The translations under genes and the position numbers were made by a program. This document shows, piece after piece, positions 5,746-12,964 of a stretch of DNA of 15,775 bases. Source of the stretch: an uncultured Planctomycetaceae bacterium (GTDB lineage Bacteria > Planctomycetota > Planctomycetia > Planctomycetales > Planctomycetaceae); assembly GCA_903921605.1 (NCBI GenBank), contig CAIXQV010000534.1, forward strand, positions 1 to 15,775, read 5' to 3'. Each line of letters begins with the position of its first letter. Position 1 is the stretch's first letter. Below the pieces are notes generated by a model. It searched no databases and was not told the origin of the DNA. It saw nothing but the letters and a program-made list of their open reading frames with translations.

Positions 5746-6336
5746 ATGAGCGTTTCTGTCATTTCTCCCAAGCAGTTACAGGATCAGATTCAGGCTGGCG
5801 AGACCGTCCATTTGATCGACGTGCGAACGCCGGTTGAGTTTCGCGAAGTGCATGCGTCGATCGCCAGCAATGTGCCGCTGGAAACTCTGGACACCGGCGC
5901 TGTGCTGGCCGGGCATCCTGCGAGTCGCCCGTTGTATGTGATCTGTCGATCCGGAAGTCGTGGTAAGCAAGCCTGCGAGAAGCTCGCGGCGGCCGGTTGC
6001 ACCAATGTCGTGAATGTCGAAGGCGGTACGATGGCCTGGGATCAGGCGGGCTACCCGGTTGTTCGCGGCAAGAAGGCCATTTCTCTGGAACGTCAGGTTC
6101 GCATTTGTGCGGGCTTCATGTCGCTGACCGGCGGAGTACTCGCAATCACTGTGCATCCATACTGGGCGGGCCTTTCGGCATTTGTTGGAGCAGGTCTGAT
6201 GTTCGCAGGAATCACCGACACCTGCGGCATGGCCATGATGCTGGCTCGCATGCCATGGAATCAGGTGAGCAAGTCACCGACTGCTCCGGCTGTAAAGAAC
6301 TGTTCAACAGGTTCGAGCCCATCATGTTGCAGCTAG
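5746..6336 (+). CDS. Membrane-anchored rhodanese (YgaP-like, rhodanese + DUF2892)
   Basis: 196 residues. The N-terminal single rhodanese domain (about 5-108) has the substrate motif LIDVRTPVEF (23-32) and the catalytic loop CRSGSRG with Cys67, which would carry a persulfide. The C-terminal part (about 112-172) has two hydrophobic helices and the DUF2892 ending TDTCGMAMMLARMPWN (157-172), as in YgaP, a membrane thiosulfate sulfurtransferase. A Cys-containing tail follows, ending SPSCCS. It probably moves sulfane sulfur at the inner membrane, next to SQR. The start is fixed by AAGGAG seven bases before the ATG at 5746; an upstream frame opening at 5596 runs through the repeat element and lacks a ribosome site. 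The gene is preceded by a candidate ArsR operator and followed by thioredoxin 73 bases later. Confidence 0.9.
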   Translation: MSVSVISPKQLQDQIQAGETVHLIDVRTPVEFREVHASIASNVPLETLDTGAVLAGHPASRPLYVICRSGSRGKQACEKLAAAGCTNVVNVEGGTMAWDQAGYPVVRGKKAISLERQVRICAGFMSLTGGVLAITVHPYWAGLSAFVGAGLMFAGITDTCGMAMMLARMPWNQVSKSPTAPAVKNCSTGSSPSCCS

Positions 6337-6409
6337 AGTTTTAATCTGAAATTTCAAATTTCGAATCTCAAATCAACAGCAAACAAATCACTTACACAGG
6401 AGAAGAGTA

Positions 6410-6745
6410 ATGAGCGTCGTCTATCACACATCAGCCGAGAATTTCTCACGCGATGTTTTGAGTTCCCCGGTGCCAGTTCTGGTTGACTTCTATGCCGACT
6501 GGTGCGGTCCGTGTCGCATGCTGGCTCCGACGCTGGATAAGCTGGCGGTGGAGTTCTCCGGGAAGGCTCGCATCGTCAAAGTCAATGTCGACAAAGAACC
6601 CGGACTGGCCACTCAGTACAGGGTGAGCTCGATTCCCGCTCTGATGTTCATCGCTGACGGGAAAGTTGTTTCCCAGTCTGCCGGAGCAGCATCGGAAGCA
6701 ACTCTTCGCCATACGCTGAATCAGATGACGAAAGCTGCGGCGTAG
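6410..6745 (+). CDS. Thioredoxin
   Basis: 111-residue classical thioredoxin with the active site WCGPC (31-35), the preceding VDFYADWCGPCRMLAP signature, the buried VNVDKEP (59-64) and the cis-proline in SSIPAL (Pro76). It has no signal peptide, so it is cytoplasmic. A good Shine-Dalgarno (ACAGGAG, then AAGAGTA) precedes the ATG. In this cluster it most likely reduces protein persulfides or regenerates the rhodanese and CstB-like cysteines, releasing sulfide or passing sulfane sulfur on. It may also act as a general reductant; the sequence alone does not separate these roles. Confidence 0.95.
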   Translation: MSVVYHTSAENFSRDVLSSPVPVLVDFYADWCGPCRMLAPTLDKLAVEFSGKARIVKVNVDKEPGLATQYRVSSIPALMFIADGKVVSQSAGAASEATLRHTLNQMTKAAA

Positions 6746-6757
6746 TAACGTAGCCGT

Positions 6758-6861
6758 CTCGCTCGGCCGAGGCGAGCCTTCTTAATGGCCTCGGAATTCT
6801 GTTGAGTTCCATCGCAAGCACCAACAAAACCGCTCGGAGGGCTGACGCCCTGCCGCTCGCC
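6758..6861. repeat. Intergenic hairpin and first copy of a 29-base repeat
   Basis: The gap after thioredoxin holds a hairpin CTCGCTCGG / CCGAGGCGAG (6758-6776, one bulge) and a 29-base sequence (6833-6861) containing AGGGC-TGAC-GCCCT. The 29 bases recur identically at 8350-8378, after the next gene, in the same orientation. Confidence 0.75.
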
Positions 6862-6886
6862 TTCATGGTAAATCAGGAGTTCAAAC

Positions 6887-8326
6887 ATGTTCCTCAAGCA
6901 GTATTATCTTGGCTGTCTGGCTCATGCGTCTTACATGATTGCGGATGAGAAAACAAAAATCGCCGCTATCGTGGATCCGCAGCGGGATATTGAACAGTAT
7001 CTGGCCGATGCGAAGGCCGGTGGATACACGATCAAGTATGTCTTCCTGACTCACTTCCATGCCGACTTCCTGGCGGGCCACATCGAACTGCGAAATCAGG
7101 CTGGAGCCCGCATCTGTATGGGTGAACGAGCCGGCGCGGAGTTTGATCATACCGCTTTGAAGGATGGCGACGTGATCGAATTCGGTGACGTGCGAATTCA
7201 GACGATCGAAACGCCTGGACATACTCCTGAAGGCATTTCACTGCTGGTGTTTGATCTCGCAACCAGTGCCATCGTTCCAAATGCGGTACTCACCGGCGAC
7301 ACGCTGTTTATTGGCGACGTGGGTCGACCTGACCTGATGGCTTCGATCGGAGTGACCGCCGATGAACTGGCAGAGATGCTGTATCATTCGCTCGACAAAC
7401 TGCGACGTCTGCCGGACGCGACGCTGGTCTATCCGGCTCATGGAGCCGGTTCACTGTGTGGCAAATCGCTGAGCAAAGAAACGGTGTCGACCATCGGTGA
7501 GCAGAAGAAGTTCAACTACGCCCTGCAGCCGATGCCGTTTGAGCAGTTCCGGGATCTTGTCACGAGCGAGCAGCCGGAAGCTCCTGGCTACTTTATTTAC
7601 GATGCCATCAAGAATCGCCAGGAACGTCCGGGCCTGGAAAGCACGATGAAGTCATCATTGAAGGCACTCAGCGTTGAGGAAGTCGTCAAGCTGCGAGACT
7701 CGGGCGCGCAACTGGTCGATGTTCGTGAAGCGGCTGATTTCGAAGGCGCGTATCTGGCGGGTTCGATCAATATCGGACTCAAGGGCAAGTACGCCACCTG
7801 GGCGGGTTCGATTCTGAGCCACGACGCGCCGATTATTGTGATCGGCGACGGTGAAAACGAAGAAGAAGCCGTGATGAGACTGGGACGCATCGGGTTCGAT
7901 AACGCTGTCGGTTATTTGAAGGACGGAATGGAAGCGTTGAATGATCACCCGGATCTGATTCGCAAGGTGTCGCGGATCACAGCGGCGGCTTTGGCGGAAC
8001 AAGTGTCGTCGAAAGGAAAGCCGTTCGTGCTGGATGTGCGATCGGAGAAAGAATACGGCATCGTGCATCTGGCGGATGGTTACAACATCCCTCTGACTCA
8101 CGTGCGTGAACGCATCGCGGAAATTCCATTGGATCGGCCGGTTGTTGTCCATTGCGAAGGTGGATACCGCTCGGCGATAGCCTGCAGTTTGCTGACTCAG
8201 GCTGGCCGCACGAACGTGTCGGATATGGTTGGCGGTATCAAAGCATGGATCGCGACGAAGCTGCCGACGGTTCCGGAAGGCACGATGACCTGCGGGACGA
8301 AGGTTTGCGAAACGGTTCCGGCTTAG
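6887..8326 (+). CDS. CstB-like persulfide dioxygenase-rhodanese fusion
   Basis: 479 residues with three domains. Residues ~1-245 are a metallo-beta-lactamase fold of the ETHE1/persulfide dioxygenase type: HFHAD (56-60), TPGHTPEG (His112), GDTLF (Asp138) and PAHGAG (His185). By analogy with ETHE1, one His of the first motif, His112 and Asp138 would hold the mononuclear iron. Residues ~258-355 are a rhodanese fold without a catalytic Cys (IGDGENEEE at the loop). Residues ~362-460 are an active rhodanese with HCEGGYRS (Cys423). This order matches Staphylococcus CstB, which oxidises persulfides to sulfite and thiosulfate. The C-terminus adds MTCGTKVC (Cys469, Cys474). The ATG follows CAGGAG. TauE and SQR genes lie downstream, as expected for a sulfide-oxidation operon. 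Confidence 0.92.
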   Translation: MFLKQYYLGCLAHASYMIADEKTKIAAIVDPQRDIEQYLADAKAGGYTIKYVFLTHFHADFLAGHIELRNQAGARICMGERAGAEFDHTALKDGDVIEFGDVRIQTIETPGHTPEGISLLVFDLATSAIVPNAVLTGDTLFIGDVGRPDLMASIGVTADELAEMLYHSLDKLRRLPDATLVYPAHGAGSLCGKSLSKETVSTIGEQKKFNYALQPMPFEQFRDLVTSEQPEAPGYFIYDAIKNRQERPGLESTMKSSLKALSVEEVVKLRDSGAQLVDVREAADFEGAYLAGSINIGLKGKYATWAGSILSHDAPIIVIGDGENEEEAVMRLGRIGFDNAVGYLKDGMEALNDHPDLIRKVSRITAAALAEQVSSKGKPFVLDVRSEKEYGIVHLADGYNIPLTHVRERIAEIPLDRPVVVHCEGGYRSAIACSLLTQAGRTNVSDMVGGIKAWIATKLPTVPEGTMTCGTKVCETVPA

Positions 8327-8349
8327 GTTGTGTGCATCGGGCGAAATGA

Positions 8350-8378
8350 CTCGGAGGGCTGACGCCCTGCCGCTCGCC
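8350..8378 (+). repeat. Second copy of the 29-base direct repeat
   Basis: Identical over 29 bases to 6833-6861 and in the same orientation, with the AGGGC-TGAC-GCCCT hairpin inside. It lies between the CstB-like gene and the TauE gene. Confidence 0.85.
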
Positions 8379-8416
8379 AGTTTCTGTACCACCGGTCTCA
8401 CGAAAGGAGCATCAAT

Positions 8417-9259
8417 ATGTTATGGCTTAGCCTGCTGTTTGGCTCCATCGTGGGCTTGTCGCTGGGTTTGACCGGCGGAGGTGGCGCTATCTTTGCCGTG
8501 CCTCTGCTTGCGTATGGAATGGGCGTGCCGGCTCGCGAAGCGGTTGCGATTTCCCTGGTCTCTGTGGGCCTGACATCCTTCGTCGGCTTTCTGGGCAAGT
8601 GGCGTAAAGGCGAAGCGGAACTACGAACCGGCCTGCTGTTTGCGGTCGCAGGAATGCTGGGCGCTCCACTTGGAGCGTGGATCGGCAGGCAGATTCCTGA
8701 GGCATGGCTGATGTTGATGTTGTCTGTGCTGATGCTCACGATCGCATGGAAGATGTGGCAAAAGAGTTGTCGAACCATGGTCCAGACGCAGGTTTGTATT
8801 CCTGTTGAAACATCAGGAGTTCAGCCAGAGGGCTATGCAAACGATGGCCCAAGTTGCCAGAGGGATGCGGTGGGCCAGTTAATTCTGACCAGTCGATGTG
8901 CTCGCTTGTTGCTGATCGTCGGAGTGGCCGCAGGAATTCTCTCTGGCATGTTTGGTGTCGGCGGCGGATTCATCATCGTCCCTGCACTGATCCTGTTCAG
9001 CAGCATGTCGATGTCGCGTGCTGTGGGAACTTCGCTGATGGTGATTTCACTGGTCAGTGCATCGGGACTTGTTTCGCAACTCTGGGTCGGCCAGTCGATC
9101 ACACTCAGCATCACGACTCTGTTTGCGACGGGTGGATTCATCGGGCTGGGAGTGGGGCAATCGGTGGCTCATCGGCTTTCGGCATCCATGCTGCAGCGAG
9201 TGTTCTCAGTCGCCATTCTCGTGGTGGCTGTATTCGTCATCGTCAAAAATCTTTCGTAG
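8417..9259 (+). CDS. TauE/SafE family anion (sulfite) exporter
   Basis: 280-residue polytopic membrane protein made of two homologous halves. The first carries LTGGGGAIFAVPLL (18-31) and the second GMFGVGGGFIIVPALIL (177-193), the paired signatures of the TauE/SafE family. The halves are joined by a polar, cysteine-containing linker at about 113-160. Members export sulfite, sulfoacetate or other sulfur anions; here, just after a persulfide dioxygenase and before SQR, export of sulfite or thiosulfate is the natural reading. AAGGAG precedes the ATG by eight bases. The stop lies 12 bases before the SQR start, which indicates co-translation in one operon. Confidence 0.9.
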   Translation: MLWLSLLFGSIVGLSLGLTGGGGAIFAVPLLAYGMGVPAREAVAISLVSVGLTSFVGFLGKWRKGEAELRTGLLFAVAGMLGAPLGAWIGRQIPEAWLMLMLSVLMLTIAWKMWQKSCRTMVQTQVCIPVETSGVQPEGYANDGPSCQRDAVGQLILTSRCARLLLIVGVAAGILSGMFGVGGGFIIVPALILFSSMSMSRAVGTSLMVISLVSASGLVSQLWVGQSITLSITTLFATGGFIGLGVGQSVAHRLSASMLQRVFSVAILVVAVFVIVKNLS

Positions 9260-9271
9260 AAGTTGGGTACG

Positions 9272-10468
9272 ATGTCTCAAACAATTCATCACCAAGTCGT
9301 CATTGTGGGCGGTGGCACGGCCGGAATCTCCGTCGCAGCGAGATTGACGAACGGATGGTTCAACAAGCGCGATGTCGCGGTGATGGAGCCAGCGGATACT
9401 CATTACTACCAGCCGCTCTGGACGCTGGTCGGCGGTGGTGTCGTGCCGAAGGAGATCACCGGTCGACCGATGAAGTCTGTGATTCCAAAACGCGTTCACT
9501 GGATCAAGGACGCCGTCGCCGAGTTTGAGCCGGACAAGAACGTGATTCGAACTCGTGAGGGTAAGATCATCACGTATGACTGGCTGGTCGTTGCTGCGGG
9601 CCTGCAGATCAACTGGGACAAAATCCCTGGGCTCAAAGAAGGCGTCACAAAGAACGGAGTCTGCAGCAACTATTCGTATGAGACCGTGGACTCCACATGG
9701 CAGAATATCAAAAACTTCAAAGGCGGTACCGCTATTTTTACGATGCCATCGGGAGCCGTAAAATGTGGCGGTGCTCCGCAGAAGATTATGTATCTCGCGG
9801 AGGAAACTTTTCGCAGGAATGGGGTGCGAAAGGGCAGCACCGTGATGTTCACAAGCACTCTGCCCAACATCTTCGCCGTGGATCGGTACCGCAAGACACT
9901 TGAAGAAATCATCCAACGCAAGCAGATCGTCTGTCACTTTCGCGAAGAACTGATAGAGATCTTCGGCGATCGGCGTGAGGCCGTGTTTCGCAATCTGGAT
10001 TCCGGCGAAACAATTTCTCGATCCTATGACATGCTTCACGTCACTCCGCCGATGGGACCGCCGACCTTCATCGCAAAGAGTTCACTGGCGGATAAAGATG
10101 GCTGGGTAGATGTGGATCGCGCGACTCTGCAGCACAAAAAATTCCCGAATGTCTTTAGCATTGGCGACTGTTCGAACCTTCCGACGTCGAAAACCGGTGC
10201 TGCCATCCGAAAGCAGGCTCCAGTCCTGGTCGGAAATCTGATCGCGGCCATGAGCAGCCAGAAGATGTCCGGAAAGTACGATGGATACACATCGTGTCCG
10301 CTGGTGACGGGATATGGTAAACTTGTGATGGCCGAATTTGACTACGACAAAAAGCCCGAAGAAACGTTCCCGATCGACCAGTCGAAGGAACGCTGGAGCA
10401 TGTGGCTTGTGAAGCGTTATCTGCTTCCTCAGCTGTATTGGCATGGCATGCTGAAAGGCTGGATGTAA
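9272..10468 (+). CDS. sqr: Type II sulfide:quinone oxidoreductase
   Basis: 398-residue FAD flavoprotein that oxidises sulfide and reduces quinone at the membrane. Visible: the N-terminal Rossmann VVIVGGGTAGISVAARL (9-25), the second FAD motif FSIGDCSNLPTSKT (295-308), and two redox cysteines in the type II contexts VKCGGAPQK (Cys165) and YTSCPLVTGYG (Cys342), equivalent to Cys201 and Cys379 of human SQOR. The C-terminal amphipathic WSMWLVKRYLLPQLYWHGM (375-393) is the membrane anchor region of this family. A TTG three codons earlier (9263) is in frame, but the ATG at 9272 starts the conserved sequence. Persulfide formed here feeds the CstB-like protein and rhodanese; electrons can enter the quinone pool used by the bc-type complex at the left of the window. 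Confidence 0.95.
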   Translation: MSQTIHHQVVIVGGGTAGISVAARLTNGWFNKRDVAVMEPADTHYYQPLWTLVGGGVVPKEITGRPMKSVIPKRVHWIKDAVAEFEPDKNVIRTREGKIITYDWLVVAAGLQINWDKIPGLKEGVTKNGVCSNYSYETVDSTWQNIKNFKGGTAIFTMPSGAVKCGGAPQKIMYLAEETFRRNGVRKGSTVMFTSTLPNIFAVDRYRKTLEEIIQRKQIVCHFREELIEIFGDRREAVFRNLDSGETISRSYDMLHVTPPMGPPTFIAKSSLADKDGWVDVDRATLQHKKFPNVFSIGDCSNLPTSKTGAAIRKQAPVLVGNLIAAMSSQKMSGKYDGYTSCPLVTGYGKLVMAEFDYDKKPEETFPIDQSKERWSMWLVKRYLLPQLYWHGMLKGWM

Positions 10469-10517
10469 AAGAGCCCGTGTTGACCATGTCAAAACCGCTG
10501 GGAAAAACATCACCGTC

Positions 10518-11135
10518 ATGAGCCGCGAAGATCATTGGAATTCCGTCTATTCAACAAAATCAGTCAACGAAGTCAGCTGGTTTGAGAACGAGCCTCAGCC
10601 ATCTCTGGACATGATCTTGCAGACTCTTCCAGATGGTGGGGCTGTGATCGATATTGGAGGTGGTGCCTCACGCCTTGTCGATCGCCTCTTGACCACGGGC
10701 ATGTATGATCTGACCATACTCGACGTGTCTCAAGTCGCCATCAACCACACTCGAGCAAGGCTTGCTGCTGCGGGAGAACAAGTTCGCTGGATTGCGTGCG
10801 ACGTCACAAAAGCAAAAGACATCGGTGAGTTCGATCTTTGGCATGATCGTGCGGTCTTTCACTTTCTGACGACTGATGATGACCGGCGGGCGTACGTGAA
10901 TCTTGCGGCAAAGACTATTCGACAAGGCGGCTTCTTGATCATGTCCACATTTGCACTGGATGGGCCAAAGAAATGCAGTGGGCTGGACACCTGCCAATAC
11001 AGCTTTGCAACGTTGGCCGCTGAGCTTTCACCATACTTCACCGCCCTTCGAAGCAGCGAGCATCTGCACGTAACACCCGCTGGTAAGCAGCAGGCCTTTC
11101 TTTACGCAGTATTCCAGCGAAACAACCACACCTGA
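10518..11135 (+). CDS. Class I SAM-dependent methyltransferase, small cytoplasmic
   Basis: 205 residues, no signal peptide. It opens with DHWNSVYSTKSVNEVSWF (5-22), followed by the SAM motif I VIDIGGGASRLVD (43-55), an acidic motif II residue (LDVS, Asp69), CDVT (94-97) and a post-motif HDRAVFHFL (109-117). This is a widespread Rossmann methyltransferase family whose members are often annotated as generic or thiol methyltransferases; the substrate is not evident. Placed 49 bases after SQR and just before the methyltransferase-DsrE fusion, methylation of sulfide, a thiol or a metalloid is a reasonable guess. No strong Shine-Dalgarno is visible; the start at 10518 fits the family N-terminus. 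Confidence 0.82.
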   Translation: MSREDHWNSVYSTKSVNEVSWFENEPQPSLDMILQTLPDGGAVIDIGGGASRLVDRLLTTGMYDLTILDVSQVAINHTRARLAAAGEQVRWIACDVTKAKDIGEFDLWHDRAVFHFLTTDDDRRAYVNLAAKTIRQGGFLIMSTFALDGPKKCSGLDTCQYSFATLAAELSPYFTALRSSEHLHVTPAGKQQAFLYAVFQRNNHT

Positions 11136-11179
11136 AACCTGAACTGGTTTTTCCGCACAATCCATAAGGACAAAGAATT

Positions 11180-12910
11180 ATGCTCATTCGAGCCACAACA
11201 GCTGCGCTGCTGCTCGCAACGGCCCTGCTGATGCCTCTCTGTGCTCAGGAAAAGAGCGTCCGTCCGGGCGTCAACGACACGTTCCGCGACCCGGATCCGA
11301 AAGCCTTTACGGAACGCTTCGAAATCGAAAGCCGCGAGGTTTTTGCGAAGCGAAAGGAGATTCTTGAGGCCATCAAGCTGAAGCCAACGGATGTCGTGGC
11401 CGATATCGGCGCGGGGACGGGATTGTTTACTCGACTTTTCGCGAGCAATCTTGGCCCCGAAGGCCGAGTCATCGCGGTGGATATCGCGCAGAAGTTTCTG
11501 GATCATATCGAAGTGACCTGCCGCGAGCAGAATCTTCGCAATGTCGAAACGCTGCTGTGCAAAGATGACTCCACGGAACTGCCGCCGGAATCAGTCGACG
11601 TGGCCTTCATCTGTGATACGTATCATCACTTTGAGTTCCCTCAGAAGACAATGACATCACTGCTGAAGGCATTGAAGCCCGGCGGCCGAGTGATTCTGAT
11701 CGACTTCAAACGCATCGAAGGCGAAAGCAGTGATTGGACAATGGACCATGTGCGAGCGGGACAGGAAGTGTTCGAAGCGGAGGTACTGGAGTCCGGTTTT
11801 CGAAAGGCGAATGAGATCAAAGATCTGCTGAAAGAAAACTACATGGTGGTCTTTGAACGAGCCGAACAGGAACAAGCGTCGGTCGAAGATCAGTCTCCTG
11901 CTGGTCGAGGGCGTGGCCGAGGAATGGGAGCTGGCCGCGGTCCGGGTGGCGGTCGTGGCATGGGGGCTGGTCGTGGGATGGGAACTGACCCGGCGATGCG
12001 AGTTGATCAGGATGTGTTTCACTACCTGCTGGAACGGCACGAACTGATTCGCCGCGAAGTGAAGAATCTCGACAACGGCGTGGAGACGATTACTGAATCA
12101 GACGACGAAGCCGTCTCGCCAATGATTCAGGAACATGTTGCGGCGATGCATGAACGAGTCAAAACTGGTCGTGGTCTGCGTTTCTGGGACGAGCTGTTTG
12201 TGGCGATCTTCAAGAATCACGACAAGATTAAGATGGTTGTGGAGAACACTGAGCGCGGAGTGAAAGTTACCGAAACTTCCGACGATCCATACACTGTCAA
12301 GCTGATTCAGGCTCATGCGGTTGTCGTCAGCAAGTTTGTGAAACGCGGCTTCGATGAGGCGCACGAGAATCACCCCGTCCCGGCAGTTGATTCGAAGCCG
12401 GCGACGACTTCGGCGACGACTCCTGTTGCCGACCCCAATCTGTTGTTCCCGATCATCGAAGGCTATGGCGGAGTTGTCGCTGTGGCTGATGCCGTTGAGC
12501 CGCCTCGTGCCGGAGTGAAGCTGGTTCTGGATGTGACGTCCGAAGCGAAGAAGCCTGAAGAGGTCAGCAAGGGTCTGGATCGGGCAGCGCGGTTGCTGAA
12601 TCTGTATGGAGCTGCAGGGCTCAAGGCTTCGGATATCAACATTACTGTCGTTCTGCACGGAGAAGCCACGAAGTCGGTGTTATCTGATGAAGCGTGGGAG
12701 TCGCGATTTCAGATGAAACACAATCCCAACCTGCCGTTGATTCGATTGCTGCAGAAGGCGGGCGTGGAGGTCATAGTCTGCGGCCAGGCTCTGAGCTACA
12801 AGAAGATTGAACGCAACGAGGTGGCTGGCGAAGTTTCCGTGGCGGCTGCCGCTTTAACGGTTCTGTTAAATCGCCAGGCAGATGGATTCGCTTACGTGCC
12901 GGTGCCGTAG
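11180..12910 (+). CDS. Exported fusion: SAM methyltransferase, duplicated His domain, DsrE
   Basis: 576 residues. A signal peptide ends near LCA|QEK (residue ~22), so the protein is exported. Residues ~45-225 form a class I methyltransferase with motif I VVADIGAGTGLFTR (72-85), AVD (99-101) and LKPGGRVILIDF (165-176). A Gly/Arg/Met-rich linker follows (241-269). Then two similar units (283-330 and 343-390), each with H at the start and IQxH 32 residues later, GV and SDD in the middle. The C-terminal domain (~425-576) is DsrE-like: GYGGVVAVADAV, INITVVLHG and EVIVCGQAL with Cys534 at the sulfur-carrier position. DsrE proteins carry sulfane sulfur. I know similar exported methyltransferases and DsrE proteins from planctomycetes, but do not recall this fusion described. 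AAGGA precedes the ATG by nine bases. The substrate and the SAM source outside the cytoplasm are unknown. Confidence 0.85.
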   Translation: MLIRATTAALLLATALLMPLCAQEKSVRPGVNDTFRDPDPKAFTERFEIESREVFAKRKEILEAIKLKPTDVVADIGAGTGLFTRLFASNLGPEGRVIAVDIAQKFLDHIEVTCREQNLRNVETLLCKDDSTELPPESVDVAFICDTYHHFEFPQKTMTSLLKALKPGGRVILIDFKRIEGESSDWTMDHVRAGQEVFEAEVLESGFRKANEIKDLLKENYMVVFERAEQEQASVEDQSPAGRGRGRGMGAGRGPGGGRGMGAGRGMGTDPAMRVDQDVFHYLLERHELIRREVKNLDNGVETITESDDEAVSPMIQEHVAAMHERVKTGRGLRFWDELFVAIFKNHDKIKMVVENTERGVKVTETSDDPYTVKLIQAHAVVVSKFVKRGFDEAHENHPVPAVDSKPATTSATTPVADPNLLFPIIEGYGGVVAVADAVEPPRAGVKLVLDVTSEAKKPEEVSKGLDRAARLLNLYGAAGLKASDINITVVLHGEATKSVLSDEAWESRFQMKHNPNLPLIRLLQKAGVEVIVCGQALSYKKIERNEVAGEVSVAAAALTVLLNRQADGFAYVPVP

Positions 12911-12964
12911 TGGATGCATGCAAATTTCATGAAGTTCAGTGAGAACTACTTCGGAGCACTCAGT

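Noticed and set aside
7655..8401. Minus-strand frame of 248 codons opposite the CstB-like gene
   Set aside because: Antisense shadow; composition is Arg/His-rich without domain features, while the plus strand has clear catalytic motifs.
8854..9528. Plus-strand frame of 224 codons across the TauE-SQR junction
   Set aside because: It overlaps two strongly supported genes in another frame and lacks any domain.
9206..10039. Minus-strand frame of 277 codons opposite SQR
   Set aside because: Antisense shadow of the SQR gene; no recognisable motif.
12458..12910. Dissimilatory sulfite reductase (Dsr) system suggested by the DsrE domain
   Set aside because: No dsrAB, dsrC or dsrMK gene is in the window; DsrE-like domains are common outside Dsr pathways.
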